From Viola odorata (taxonomy: Eukaryota; Streptophyta; Magnoliopsida; Malpighiales; Violaceae): a stretch of DNA of 64,000 nucleotides. Below, piece by piece: positions 44,638 to 56,600 of this stretch (positions are counted from its first letter, which is position 1; each line of letters begins with the position of its first letter). Position numbers and translations under genes: made by a program. The stretch is from assembly GCA_963691705.1 (NCBI GenBank), contig OY829542.1, positions 22,926,579 through 22,990,578 of the forward strand, written 5' to 3'. Under the pieces are notes generated by a model. The model had not been told where the DNA came from. It saw nothing but the letters and a program-made list of their open reading frames with translations, and made no database searches.

Positions 44638-47600
44638 CTGAAAATTTTATGTTAATACTAAAAGTGATTATCTAAGATTTTAAATGTGTTGATAAAAGTC
44701 AAGCATAAAGTGATACAGAACTCATGTCTTGCGATTATCTAAACGACGATCTTGGGTTCAGCCAGTAAGGTATTGTGACGAAGTATGGAATTCGTTTCAT
44801 TAACCCCAACCAAACAGAGAGACATACCAGAATTTCTCAGCACCTTTTCCTCTCCAAGTTTCAGCCCCATTTCACTTCTCACAAGTGGAGGTAGAAAAGT
44901 AACGAGAGACCGGGTTACTGGCAGACCACAGTCCTGTTGAGATAGCGAAATGCATAAGAATTTGTAAACAGCGAACATAAACAACCACATCAAAAGCACA
45001 ACAATAAATGTACATCCAAATGTTTGTACAACAAACTTTTGATTGTTGCAAACAAAGAACACAGTTAAAGACCAGATTTTAGCTATTCAAGAGTTTCCCT
45101 AAGCTAATATGCAGTGATGCTTATAAATTGTACTCCCTCTGGTCTCCAATAAATGTCTTCCTCGCATCCCAATATTCAGTAGGGAACGTATATCGAGGAG
45201 GCCGGATGAGGCACTATTTGACCCCAAAAAATTCCGTACTTTTTTTCCGAACGTACGTTAATCCTTAACGTACTTCCGAGAAAAAATTCGGGGCAAAATT
45301 ATCTCAAATAGTGACTGTTCCGGCCGTCTTAAGATACGTTCCGAAACAATAAAAGCAAATGCTAAAACGACATATTTTGGAGACCGGAGGGAGTATTAAT
45401 TAACTCCTACCATCAACAAGATGCGTTGCATGAAATGAAACAGTCAAAAGACATTGTTTCCAATAAATATCGAATTACATAAATCACTTAATATGTTCAT
45501 ATACTCAAAACAAAGGTTGCCAAGATAATGGTAGAGAAGTTATCTGATAATATATTATGGAATCACAAGGATATTGTAATCCTTTACCTCAACATTGACT
45601 AATCAACGTATAGACATGTAGGCGGGATGAATATTTTATTGACTGGCTAGTACCGGAAGGGTGTGGAACCGGTACCTTTGAGAGGTAACGGATAGTTAGC
45701 TAGTGACTTACTGGGAGGATCAGGATCTTGGAAGAGGATATTATGGTAATATCCCTAGAGTTTATCAACGGTAGTTGAGTACCGGCGATCATAATGAACC
45801 AACATTTATTGACATGTAACTGTTTCTGCGTAACCGTTCTACATACGTTACATATTGATTGTACTACACCGTTCTGGGTGATAAATCGGTAGTAATAGCT
45901 CCATTGATGATGGCATTGATTGTCTTCACTAAACGCCAGTGCAACGGTTGCATGATTAGCCTATAGATAGCATGGCTAAAGGAAGGTAAAGGTACGCGCA
46001 CATGCACTATTACTGCTCTCACACTCACATTGCTATAACACACTACTGTCTTGATCGTCGGAGAGTTTACGCCGGAGACACCCTCCGGCGCATTGCAGGT
46101 CATACAAGGTCAAACCTGAAGACATGTCATCAACTGCAGTTAGCAAGAAGTCCAACCCCGTTCGGGATTTATATCATTTGGTGCTTTCATTGAGAGCTTT
46201 GGGTTTTTAAGTAAGACATCCTTAAAAATCCAAACTCTTCTTTCTACAAACATAGAGAGACTCTTTTGTAATTGCTGAGAATGACTTCCGAACCACAAGT
46301 TACAGTATCCACAAATGTTCCTGTGGTCTCGACTCAGGAGATCCCTGCATTTTCTTCACTGTTGACTCTAATGAATGCAAGGTCCAACCAAATTTACCGA
46401 CATTTGGATTTTCTTCAGACTCCTGGGGATAGTTCGACGATGCCCAACACGTCATTTTCTGGGCCCAGTATGTCAGCGGCATCGCTACCCCCAATGGCAG
46501 AATCAGTTGCTATGTTGCATCGCAGGATTGACGAAATGATGCCGTTATTAACAAACCTAGCCGCACAGCCAACGGTATACCACCGTCCATTGCCAACGTT
46601 CACTGCAGCTATAGTTACGTCCCAACCTTTGCCACAGATGACGGCACTGATTCCTCCACCACCACGTGGTGGACTCCTGGGGATAGTTCGACGATGCCCA
46701 ACACATCATTTTCTGGGCCCAGTATGTCAGCGGCACCGCTACCCCCAACGGCAGAATCGGTTGCTATGTTGCATCGCAGGATTGACGAAATGATGCCGTT
46801 ATTAACAAACCTGGCCGAACAGCCAGCGGTATACCATCGTCCATTGCCAATGTTCACTGCAGCTATAGTTACGTCCCAACCTTTGCCACAAATGATGACA
46901 CTGATTCCTCCACCACCGGTTAACTCAGATTTGGGTGGAAGTCAGCTCGTCCTTCTGAAACTACCGTCAGCAGTAGTCCCAGCGAGGGTCGAGGAGGGAT
47001 ACCTGGAGAACTCTGATAGAGAGAGCGATCAGGACATTAGGCGCAGTCTTCATCGAAGTTGATCTCACAGGCGAGAGAGGGGGTCAGATGGCAGACAAAG
47101 CAGGGACAGGTCACCGCCAGAACGTCGTTCGGTCCGAAATCAGCCTGACGGCCATAGAAGGAGAGCTCGCAGAGATTCCCGTTCAGTGTCTTCAGATCAC
47201 TAGAGGGAACGAGATGACGACCCAAGGCATCCTTTGAGTCATAGGATTCGCCGGTACCAGGTCAGTCAGAGAATTAAGATACCAACCGAGCAATATGATG
47301 GAACAAGGGATCCAGTTGCCCATCTTAATAGGGTAAAGGATTTTGTGAAGATTCAAACGCGAAGGGATGAAGCCCTTTGCTAGCTTTTTGCCCTCACACT
47401 CACTAGAGCAGCGAGGAAATGGTTTGAAGGGTTACCGGCTAGATCCATATATTGCTTTGCTAATATGGAGGTGCGGTTTCGTAACAGGTTCAGTACCTCC
47501 ATCCCACTCAAGAAATCCTCTGCGGATTTATTCGACATCAGAAGGAAGTCTGGGGAGTCTTTGAAAGCGTACCTAGAACGGTTTAATTTAGAGATGGCTG

Positions 47601-50600
47601 TCATGACTGATGTAACGGTAGAAATTACCGTGGAGGCAATGAAACGGAACTATAATTTCGATAAGCTGGAGGATACATTGCTGGTAGATCCGCTATTGAC
47701 TCTGGATCTTTTACGCATCCGGGCAAACAACTATGCCAGAATAGAGGAGGCTGATTTTCAGAGGAAGAAACGGGCAGAGACACCCCGTCAACAAAAATGG
47801 AAGAGAAGAGTCGGAGAGAGAACTCTTCGAAGAAAACAAGTTTGCATTCTAGAAGCAAAACTGATCGTGGGTCCATGTCTTTGTTGCTGCCTAAAGCAGA
47901 AATATTGGCCATCATTGAACGAAAATGGTTGCCAATCAAATATCCTGTTTATAAGCCAGGAGTCAGCCTTTGTGAACGAAGAGATTTGTATTGCCGTTTC
48001 CATAAGGCCAACAATCATGACACTGAGAGATGCAAAATGCTGAAATCAGCGATTGAACGATTAATCGAAGAAGGATATTTGGGAGAATTTGCAACCCAAG
48101 GTCGCCGAAGGGCTCCTGACACCTGGCAGAATAACAACCGGGATGAAGTTGCTGGAACGGGTCCTATTGATATACCAGTCGTCGATAAACGGAAAGATAA
48201 GGCAAAGGAAGTGATAGCGACAGCCATGGGGGACTTTCCTTTGATTTTTTTGATAGCAGGAGGAATCGAGAACATGGAAAGTTCCTCTGGCGCTGTAGTT
48301 GAGAGCATAGGGGAATCCTCAGTAGGTGGTAAGAGAAAGAGAGAGGAACCCTTAAGGGAAGATATGAGGTTAGATATACTCGACCGAATGGTTATTTCAT
48401 TTTTCGAGGAAGATGAGCAGGGAATCATTTATCCTCAGAACGATGCCATGGTTATAACAACAGTGGTTGGTGGTTACCAGGTGGCCAGAACTTTGGTTGA
48501 CAATGGCAGTGCTATTAATTTATTGTCATATAAGGCGTACAAGCTGATGAATTGCCCAGAAGCCGAATTGATCCCATACCTAAAACCCATCATTGGGATA
48601 GACAGAGTTCCCATTCCCGTTGTGGGAGTAACGTATTTTTCGGTGTTTTTTCTGGAGGATAGTGGAATGAGAACCGTGGAACAATTATTCATGGTAGTGG
48701 ATCTTAACCTACCATATAACGACATCTTAGGACGTCCGTTCCTAAACGTCTTTGGGGCGGTTATCTCGCAACGACATTTAAAGGTGAAGTATCCTTCGTG
48801 GGAAGGGGTCGTTACCATCAAGGGAGATCAGAAGTTGGCAGCAGAATGTTATCTTGTCATGACTAGTGGTGCTAGCGACCGGTATATTTGTGTGGCTTCT
48901 GACCCATTTGACCAGCAGGATGAAAGATGAATTCAACCGTTAGAGAAAATGATACCAGTATCGGTCGAAGGAATTGAGGAGGGTAATTTTTTGGAAAGTG
49001 AAAAATTAACCTCAGTAGAGCAGGCTCAGCTGGTGCAGTTGCTCAAAAAGTGCGCGGGGGATTTCGCTTGGGCTTCATCAGACATGCCAGGAATTCCTAG
49101 GGAAATGGCAGAGCATCGGCTAAATGTGGATCCCACAGCTAAACCGGTACAATAGAATCGATGATCATTTTCAAAGGAAAAAGTAGATGCCATTGAGAAG
49201 GAAATGGCCAAGCTACTCAAAGCAGGTTTCATATGGGAAGTGCAGTATCCTCCTTGGTTGGCTAATCCGGTAATTGTCCCTAAGCATAACGGGGAATGGA
49301 GAATATGCATAGACTTCACAGATTTGAACGAAGCTTGACTGAAAGACTGTTATCCGCTTCCTCGGATAGAACAATTGGTAGATCAGACTGTAGGGTATGA
49401 ATACTTGAGCTCGTTGGATGCTAATTTTGATTATCATCAGATTCCTATGGCGATCGAGGATGAAGAAAAAATGGCTTTCATAACCCCGAAAGCAACATAT
49501 TGCTATAAGGCTATGCCGTTTGGATTGAAGAATGTAGGAGCAGCATTCCAAAGGACGACTAACAAGATCTTTGAAGCTTAGATTGGTCGAAACATGGAGG
49601 TGTATGTCGACGATATGCTAATAAAAAGTAAGAGTTTTGAGGCGCATCTGGCTGACTTAAAGGAGGCATTTGATGTTATGCGGCAATATGGGATGAAAGC
49701 CAATCCCAATAAATGCATGTTCACATTCCAAACGGGAAAGTTTATGGGGTACATTGTCAGCCGAAAGGGAATCCAGCCAAACCCTTCAAAGCTTCGTGCA
49801 ATATACGATATGATATCACCTCGCAATGTCAAAGAAGTGCAAAGACTTACCGGGAGAGTCATTGCACTAAGCCATTTTATCTCTAAACAAGGAGAACAGT
49901 GTCTCCCTTTTTTCAAATTAATCAAAAAGAAGGCTCCGTTTGGTTGGACAGAAGAATGCGAGAAGGCTTTTTCTGACCTGAAAGAGTACCTAATGTCAGA
50001 CTTATTGTTGACACTACCGAAGGACGGAGATACTTTGTATTTGTATTTGGGAATAGCAGAAGAGGTGGTTAGTGCAGTATTGGTATGAGATGACAACAGT
50101 ATCCATAGACCTGTTTGTTTCGTAAGCCGGATCCTGAAGGATGCCAAACTCAGGTATGGCCGGATAGAGAAGGTAGCATATGCCTTGATACAGGCGACAA
50201 GGAAAATGAACCAGTACTTCCAGGCATACCTGGTCATCGTGTTAACAAATCAACCATTGAAGCGGATATTGAAAAGACCAGAAACTTCTGGAAGGATGGT
50301 TATTTGGGCTATCGAATTGGAGCAGTATGGGTTGCAGTACCAGTCACGTCCATCTATTAAGGCGCAGGCCTTAGCTGATTTTATTGCAGAGTGCACGTTT
50401 CCGGATCAAATGATAACTGAGGGAAGCGTGATTGATGACAGTTTGTTGCAACGTCAGGAAACATATGGAGATACGTGGGTGATCCATGTGGACGGGGAGA
50501 AGAATCAGGAATCGGCAGGTGTCGGTATTATCATCTCCGATCCAGACGGAATTAAGATGAGATACGCACTACGGATCTTGAAACCGTTGTCCAATAATGC

Positions 50601-53600
50601 AGTTGAGTACGAGGCATTGTTAACAGGGCTCCGTATTGGGAAAGAGTTGAGTACTAAAGGTATTCATAATCATGGAAAATTAAGTGATCTTCGTTTGATG
50701 ATTCATGGAGATTCTAAGTTAATCGCAGATTAGGTTAACGGTATTTCTCAGGCCAGGAACCCCATGATGATTAGGTATCTAGAGAAGGTACAGAAGGAGT
50801 TGGCAGTAATAAAAGAGATGGGAATACGGGTGGAAATTGAACAGGTTCCTCGTGAGAAGAATTCCGAAGTAGATGAGATTGCCAAATTAGCTGCTGATCC
50901 GACTGCTGTTATGCCTAGGGATGTTCTCGTGGAAGAGATTGTAACGCCTTCTTTTATGGAGGAGCAATTGTCCTTAAACGTAGCAGAAGGAGAAGATGAC
51001 TGGAGGGTACCGGTCATAAGCTATTTAAAACACGAAACATTTCTAGATGACTCAAAGGAGAAAATGAATATTCTCAGACGAGCAGATAAGTGTTCTATAT
51101 ATGATGGGGAACTTATTCGTCGTTGTCTTTCTCATCCAGCAACTAAGTGCATTTCTGAGGCAGAAAGCCAGTATGTACTACGCGAAATTCATGACGGCGT
51201 CTGTGGAATGCATGTATCCGGTGGGACTATGACAGCTCAGGTTCTCCGTCTAGGCTTTTACTGGCCTACGATAAGAAGGGATTGTGACCAATTCGTACGA
51301 ACATGTAAAAAATGTCAAGAATTTGCAAGAATTCCACCACAACCGACAATAGATATAACGGCTATGATTAGCCCTTGCCTGTTTGCTCAGTGGAGAATTG
51401 ACATTCTAGGGCCATTTCCTAAGGCTCGTTCAAAGCTCAAGTTTGTGATTGTTGAGGTAGATTATTTTACCAAGTGGGCTGAGGCTAAAGCGGTTTTGGA
51501 AATTTCAGCTGAAAAAACATGGCATTTCTTTTAGACTCAGGCCATCTACAGGTTTGAAATTCCCCAGATCTTGGTTAGTGATAACGGAACGCAGTTGAAA
51601 AGTACGTATTTCTAGGAGAAATGTCGGTCATTGGCTATTGAGCAAGGGTTCACATCAGTGGCACATCCACAGACAAATGGACAAACTAAAGTAACCAACC
51701 GAACAATCTTAAGCGGGATTAAAAAAAATCTGGAAGGGGCTCGCAAGAAGTGGGTGGACGAGTTACCAAATGTCATATGGGCTTATCGGATGACCGAAAA
51801 GACAAGTACTGGTGAGACTCCGTTTGCTATGACTTATGAAACTGAAGCAATAACACCGGTTGAACTTAGAGCCATTAGCTTGAGAATTGAGTATTTCAAT
51901 GACGAATGAAATCAAGATCTATTGCGGGCACAACTCGATTTATTGCCAAAACTTCGCGAGCAGACCTTTGTAAAGAATTTACATTATAAATGCAAGATGG
52001 CAAAATATCATAACTGGAGGGTCAAAGAACGGTTGCTAAAAATGAGAGACTTGGTTCTTCGTAATAGGCGAGCTGCAGGGCAAAAGATGAGAAAGTTGAG
52101 TCCTAACTGGGATGGGCCTTACCGAGTTACGCGGGTTATTGGTAAGGGTGCATACCATCTTGAGAAGGAGGACGGTACTCCTTTGCCCAACTCTTGGAAT
52201 ATTATTAATTTGAAATTATATCATCCAAGAGCGGATGTGTTATTTGTAACTGATGAGTAAATAATAACACCGTGGACGTAGGCATTTTTGGCCGAACCAC
52301 GTAAAAAAATATGCTTGTGTTCTTTATTTTATGTAGATCATAATGTATACGGTTGTAGTCCTGTTAAGAAACGGGGAGATGGTACGCAAAGTTTTTTCTA
52401 TGATCCATCACAAGTCGTTACTGAATCCATTTTCGTAATGATAGAGGATGGGAAACGGATGTATTGTCAAATAAAAGACCTCATGAGGATCCGTCTTCAT
52501 CTTCAAGATAAGATGACTGTATGATAGTGATGGTTCTTTGATACAAGTAAACCCATTTTGATCTTTTGATAAGATGGTGGTACGGTTTATTGTATCTACG
52601 CTTTATCGACGAGAGCCTGGTAAACCTATTGGGTTATTCAGGCGCTGCTTGAATTAGCTAACGACACAACTATACCCATTCCGATCTTTTGATAAGATGG
52701 TGGTACGGTATTGATGTGTACGCATTACTGGCACGAGCTCGGTAATCCTAATTGGGTTATTCGGGTATCGCCCGGATGTACTAGCTACATTATCCAAAGT
52801 CATTCTGGTCTTTCGATAAGACAATAGCACGGTTTGGAAATGTATTCACTCGGCAACGGTGCATTCTGGTTTTTCAATAAGATAATAGCATAGCTTGGGA
52901 ATGTATCCACTCGGTAGCGGTGCAGTGTTTAAACCCACTCCGATCTTTTGATAAGATTGTGGTATGGTACAAATTTCATTTCCTTTGGAGAAACGGCAAA
53001 TGATGGGAAATGGTAACGAGTTTTCATTTTCTTTTGTTATTTATTAATACGGTTTAAGTTTTGTTTCCTTTGGAGAAACGGTAAATGTTGGGGAAACGGT
53101 AGCATTTTTCACATTTCCTTTTTGTTTCTTTTTAATGAAACAACTACCTCTTATGGATCCGGTTTATATTTAGAAAAATTATCTAAGCATAGATCGGTGG
53201 TGGAGCAAGCAGTAGAGCTGCAAAATCAAAGTGTTCAATCATTACACAACCTTATCTAAGACAAAATCTGACTGAGCAGTACAAAATAAGATCTATGAGG
53301 ATGGAGGAGGAGTAACGTCACCATCACTCAGGTCATCACCCAAATCGCTATCATCGTCATCACTGAAGTCATCACCTAGGTCACCATCGTCCAGGTCTTC
53401 CGGATTTGATTTCGCGTTGACATTTTCTTCTGTGAGAGCTTGGACCCGGAGATCGGCGTATCGGCCAACCTTGATGGTGCAGAAGTTCTTGACTCCGTAG
53501 TAACCCATGCAGCCCATAATGACGGTGTTGGCTGTAGCGTTTCTTCAGTTCTCGATCCGGGAGGGGACGACATCGAGTAGTACCTGTTTCTCTTCCAAGC

Positions 53601-56600
53601 TTTGCTGGGCAGTAGCCAAATCTTGTTGAGTTAGGGTCAGTTCTTGCTCCATGGAAATTTTTTGGAGGGAGAGCTCTTCCCGCAACCTGGAGGTTGTTTC
53701 CTCTTTTTGGGTTACTTCCTCAGTTAATGTCTGGATGGTGCCGGCCAAGGTTTCTTCCCTCCGTTTGGATTCAGCAAGCTCCGCTAGGAGTTGGGATACC
53801 GTCTCATTTGCTTTCTGTTGAAGCTCGGATGCTTCAGAGAGTTTGCCTTGCAAGGATTGATTGTCAGCATGCACCTTGTGTAGGAGACTAACCTGGGTGT
53901 TGTTACGGAGGGCGACAGTCTCATACACATATTGTGCGGTAGCCATCATTGTGTATGCTTGACTACAGAAGTAATCTAGCTGGGCACTGAAGGGCGCACT
54001 TCTGAACTTGGCTCTATCAGTTTCAGAAGTCATCATCTCGGAAATCAATCGGCCCATTTGGACGTCATGATAGTTAGGATCTAGCATTCCAAGGGCACGA
54101 CAACTCTCATACGCAAAGTTCCTCAGATTTATCTTGCCAATGGGGGTGCCGACAGAATCTTGGTCTGATATCATGACGTTGAGGTCCGAAGGATGTGAAA
54201 GCCCAATGTCAGATACCGGGAGCAAAGGAACTTTGGTTCCTGGCAGTAAGTGGAGGGGGGGGGGGGGGAATATTGGGATCGCACAAGGAATTAAGTAGGC
54301 TCTTAAAGGAATGTCTGGTGAGGAAAGGCTCCAAGTTGAAGGGATCCTAGGGATTGAGTCCGGGAATATCAGTAAAGTTGGGGGCGGTTCGGACACTGAA
54401 ACCCCACAAGTTGATGCAGTTGGAGCAGGAGTTGAGGTTGCGGATGGGGTCCTCTCTAAACTGACTTCCATATCGGTCTCAGTAGGAGGAGCAATGGTTT
54501 CTTAAGGCTCGACCAGGCTCAACCGTTGTTTTGGGAGAAGAGGGAGGAGTGTCTTGCTCACCATCCCATAACACCGAGTCTTCTCTAGAAATTTGGAGTT
54601 TTAGGACCTCTCTTGGGGGCCTTTCTTGCATCAATTTCCTTTTTGCATGGCAACCCAAGCTAACAAGGGATTGGATCGGCGTTTTGTTTGAACTGGAGGA
54701 ACTTTCGATGGAGACGGTAATAGGAGGAATGGTTTGGTCAGTTCCGGCAGCTAGTTCTGCAGCAACAACCGGGTCCACCTCTGCAACAATTTCTTTCTCC
54801 AAAACCTGGTCAATCTCGGTGGCAATAGCAGTGAATTCCAGATCTGGAGGGCTGGATCTGGAAGTAGCTTGGATTGTTGGTTGAGGTATGGTAATAGAGA
54901 TTCTACCAGAACCGGTTCTTCTTTTCTTCTTAATTGGAGGTTAGAAAATAGCTTTCCTTTTGTCTTGCCGACGCATACAAGTCGGTTTCCATCCATTAGG
55001 AACAACTGCAAAAAAGACAAGGGAAAAATATAAAGGTCAGAAAGAAATAATTTGATTAATCCAACCCCAGGTGCTCACCCTCGCCGCATTATTTGAGTGG
55101 GATGCCGGTAGCCAACTTCTTGACGTGGAAACTCATTTGGCGATGTCGGCAATCTTCGGATCCGTGAGATTCCGGGGAGATCTCTAGTCATTTTTGCCAA
55201 TGGAGAAGTTGAAGTCTGGCCTCCATTGGGTTTCCGGAAACTCTATTACAAAGAAGTTCTTTTTCCAGAGTTTGACCGAATCCTCAATCTTCTAGAAGTT
55301 TCTGAGAAACGGGAAGATTTCATCTGTGGGCCATCTGGGGCCAAAACTAATCACTCCTTTGCGACAGTAAAGCGTGAAGAAGTGCCGGAAGAGCTTGACG
55401 GTAGGCATAACTCCATATATCTCGCAGATCCATATGAAGGCGTAGATACAACTCTAGGAGGGGGGGAGTTATTTGGGCTGGATTGAGTTGATAGGATATC
55501 AGCAGGTCTTGCACCATATCATGGATGGGAAATTGGAACCCGTACTGGAACATCTTGGTATATAGGATTCGGCGAGATCCGGACATCGTACTGGTAAGCC
55601 TGAGATTTGGTCCGGCGATAAAGATGCGATAATCATCGGGGATCTTCATATGCATACTTGACAAGATGGCACCCAGAGTCTCTTTTTTTATGATAAGGGA
55701 GGCAACAACGTCCATCTCTTCAATAGCCTTGGCTACGGAATGAACGCGGCGAGGCATAGTATAAAAAGGAGTTGAAAATGGAAAAGAGAAGATGGTATAC
55801 CTGAAATAGCTTGAAGAGCGGCGCGACAGTGAAAGAAATTTTTGAAGAATGCGGAGACTGAAATTAGGGTTTCTGGAAATGGAGAGAAAAAAAGAAAGTG
55901 AATCGTTTTATAAGGAAAAGGCGTGAGGCGTGTCGTTTCTAGTGGTCGCGTAGTGAGCGAATAGACGCGATTGTTAAACACACACGACTGTTGAGTCTTC
56001 ATTTCATGTGGATAAAAATGCACCACGTCATCGACTAAGTAAATCATCATTACTTTTGACTCTTCAGTTTCGGCGGGATTTTTTGATGTGTTTTAAATGT
56101 ATAAAGGTGCACGTGGGAGACATTCGGTATTAAAGGCAGTAACGAAATATAGTACCAGTAAACATTGATTGGAACCAAGCATAAGAGTTGGAGTTCCGGG
56201 TTTGAAAGGGATGATAGCCCTTGGTAAACACTCGGGCTTGTTTCGTTTGGGCTTCTGATAATATATTATGGAATCACAAGGATATTGTAGTCCGTTACCT
56301 CAACATTGACTAGTCAACGTATAGCCACGTAGGCGGGATGAATGTTTTATTGACTGGCTAGTACCAGAAGGGTGTGGAACCGACAGTTACATGAGAAGAC
56401 CGGTACCTTTGAGAGGTAATGGATAGTTAGCTAGTGACTTACCAGAAGGATCAGGATCTTGGAAGAGGATATTATGGTAATATCCCTAGAGTTTATCAAC
56501 GGCAGTTGAGTACCGACGATCATAATGAACCAACATTTATTGACATGTAACAGTTTCTGCGTAACCGTTCCACATACGTTACATATTGACTGTACTACAC

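Noticed and set aside
54253..54270. Run of about 14 G as a possible G-quadruplex or regulatory site
   Set aside because: It is a homopolymer in a decayed accessory ORF and its length may be a sequencing artefact.
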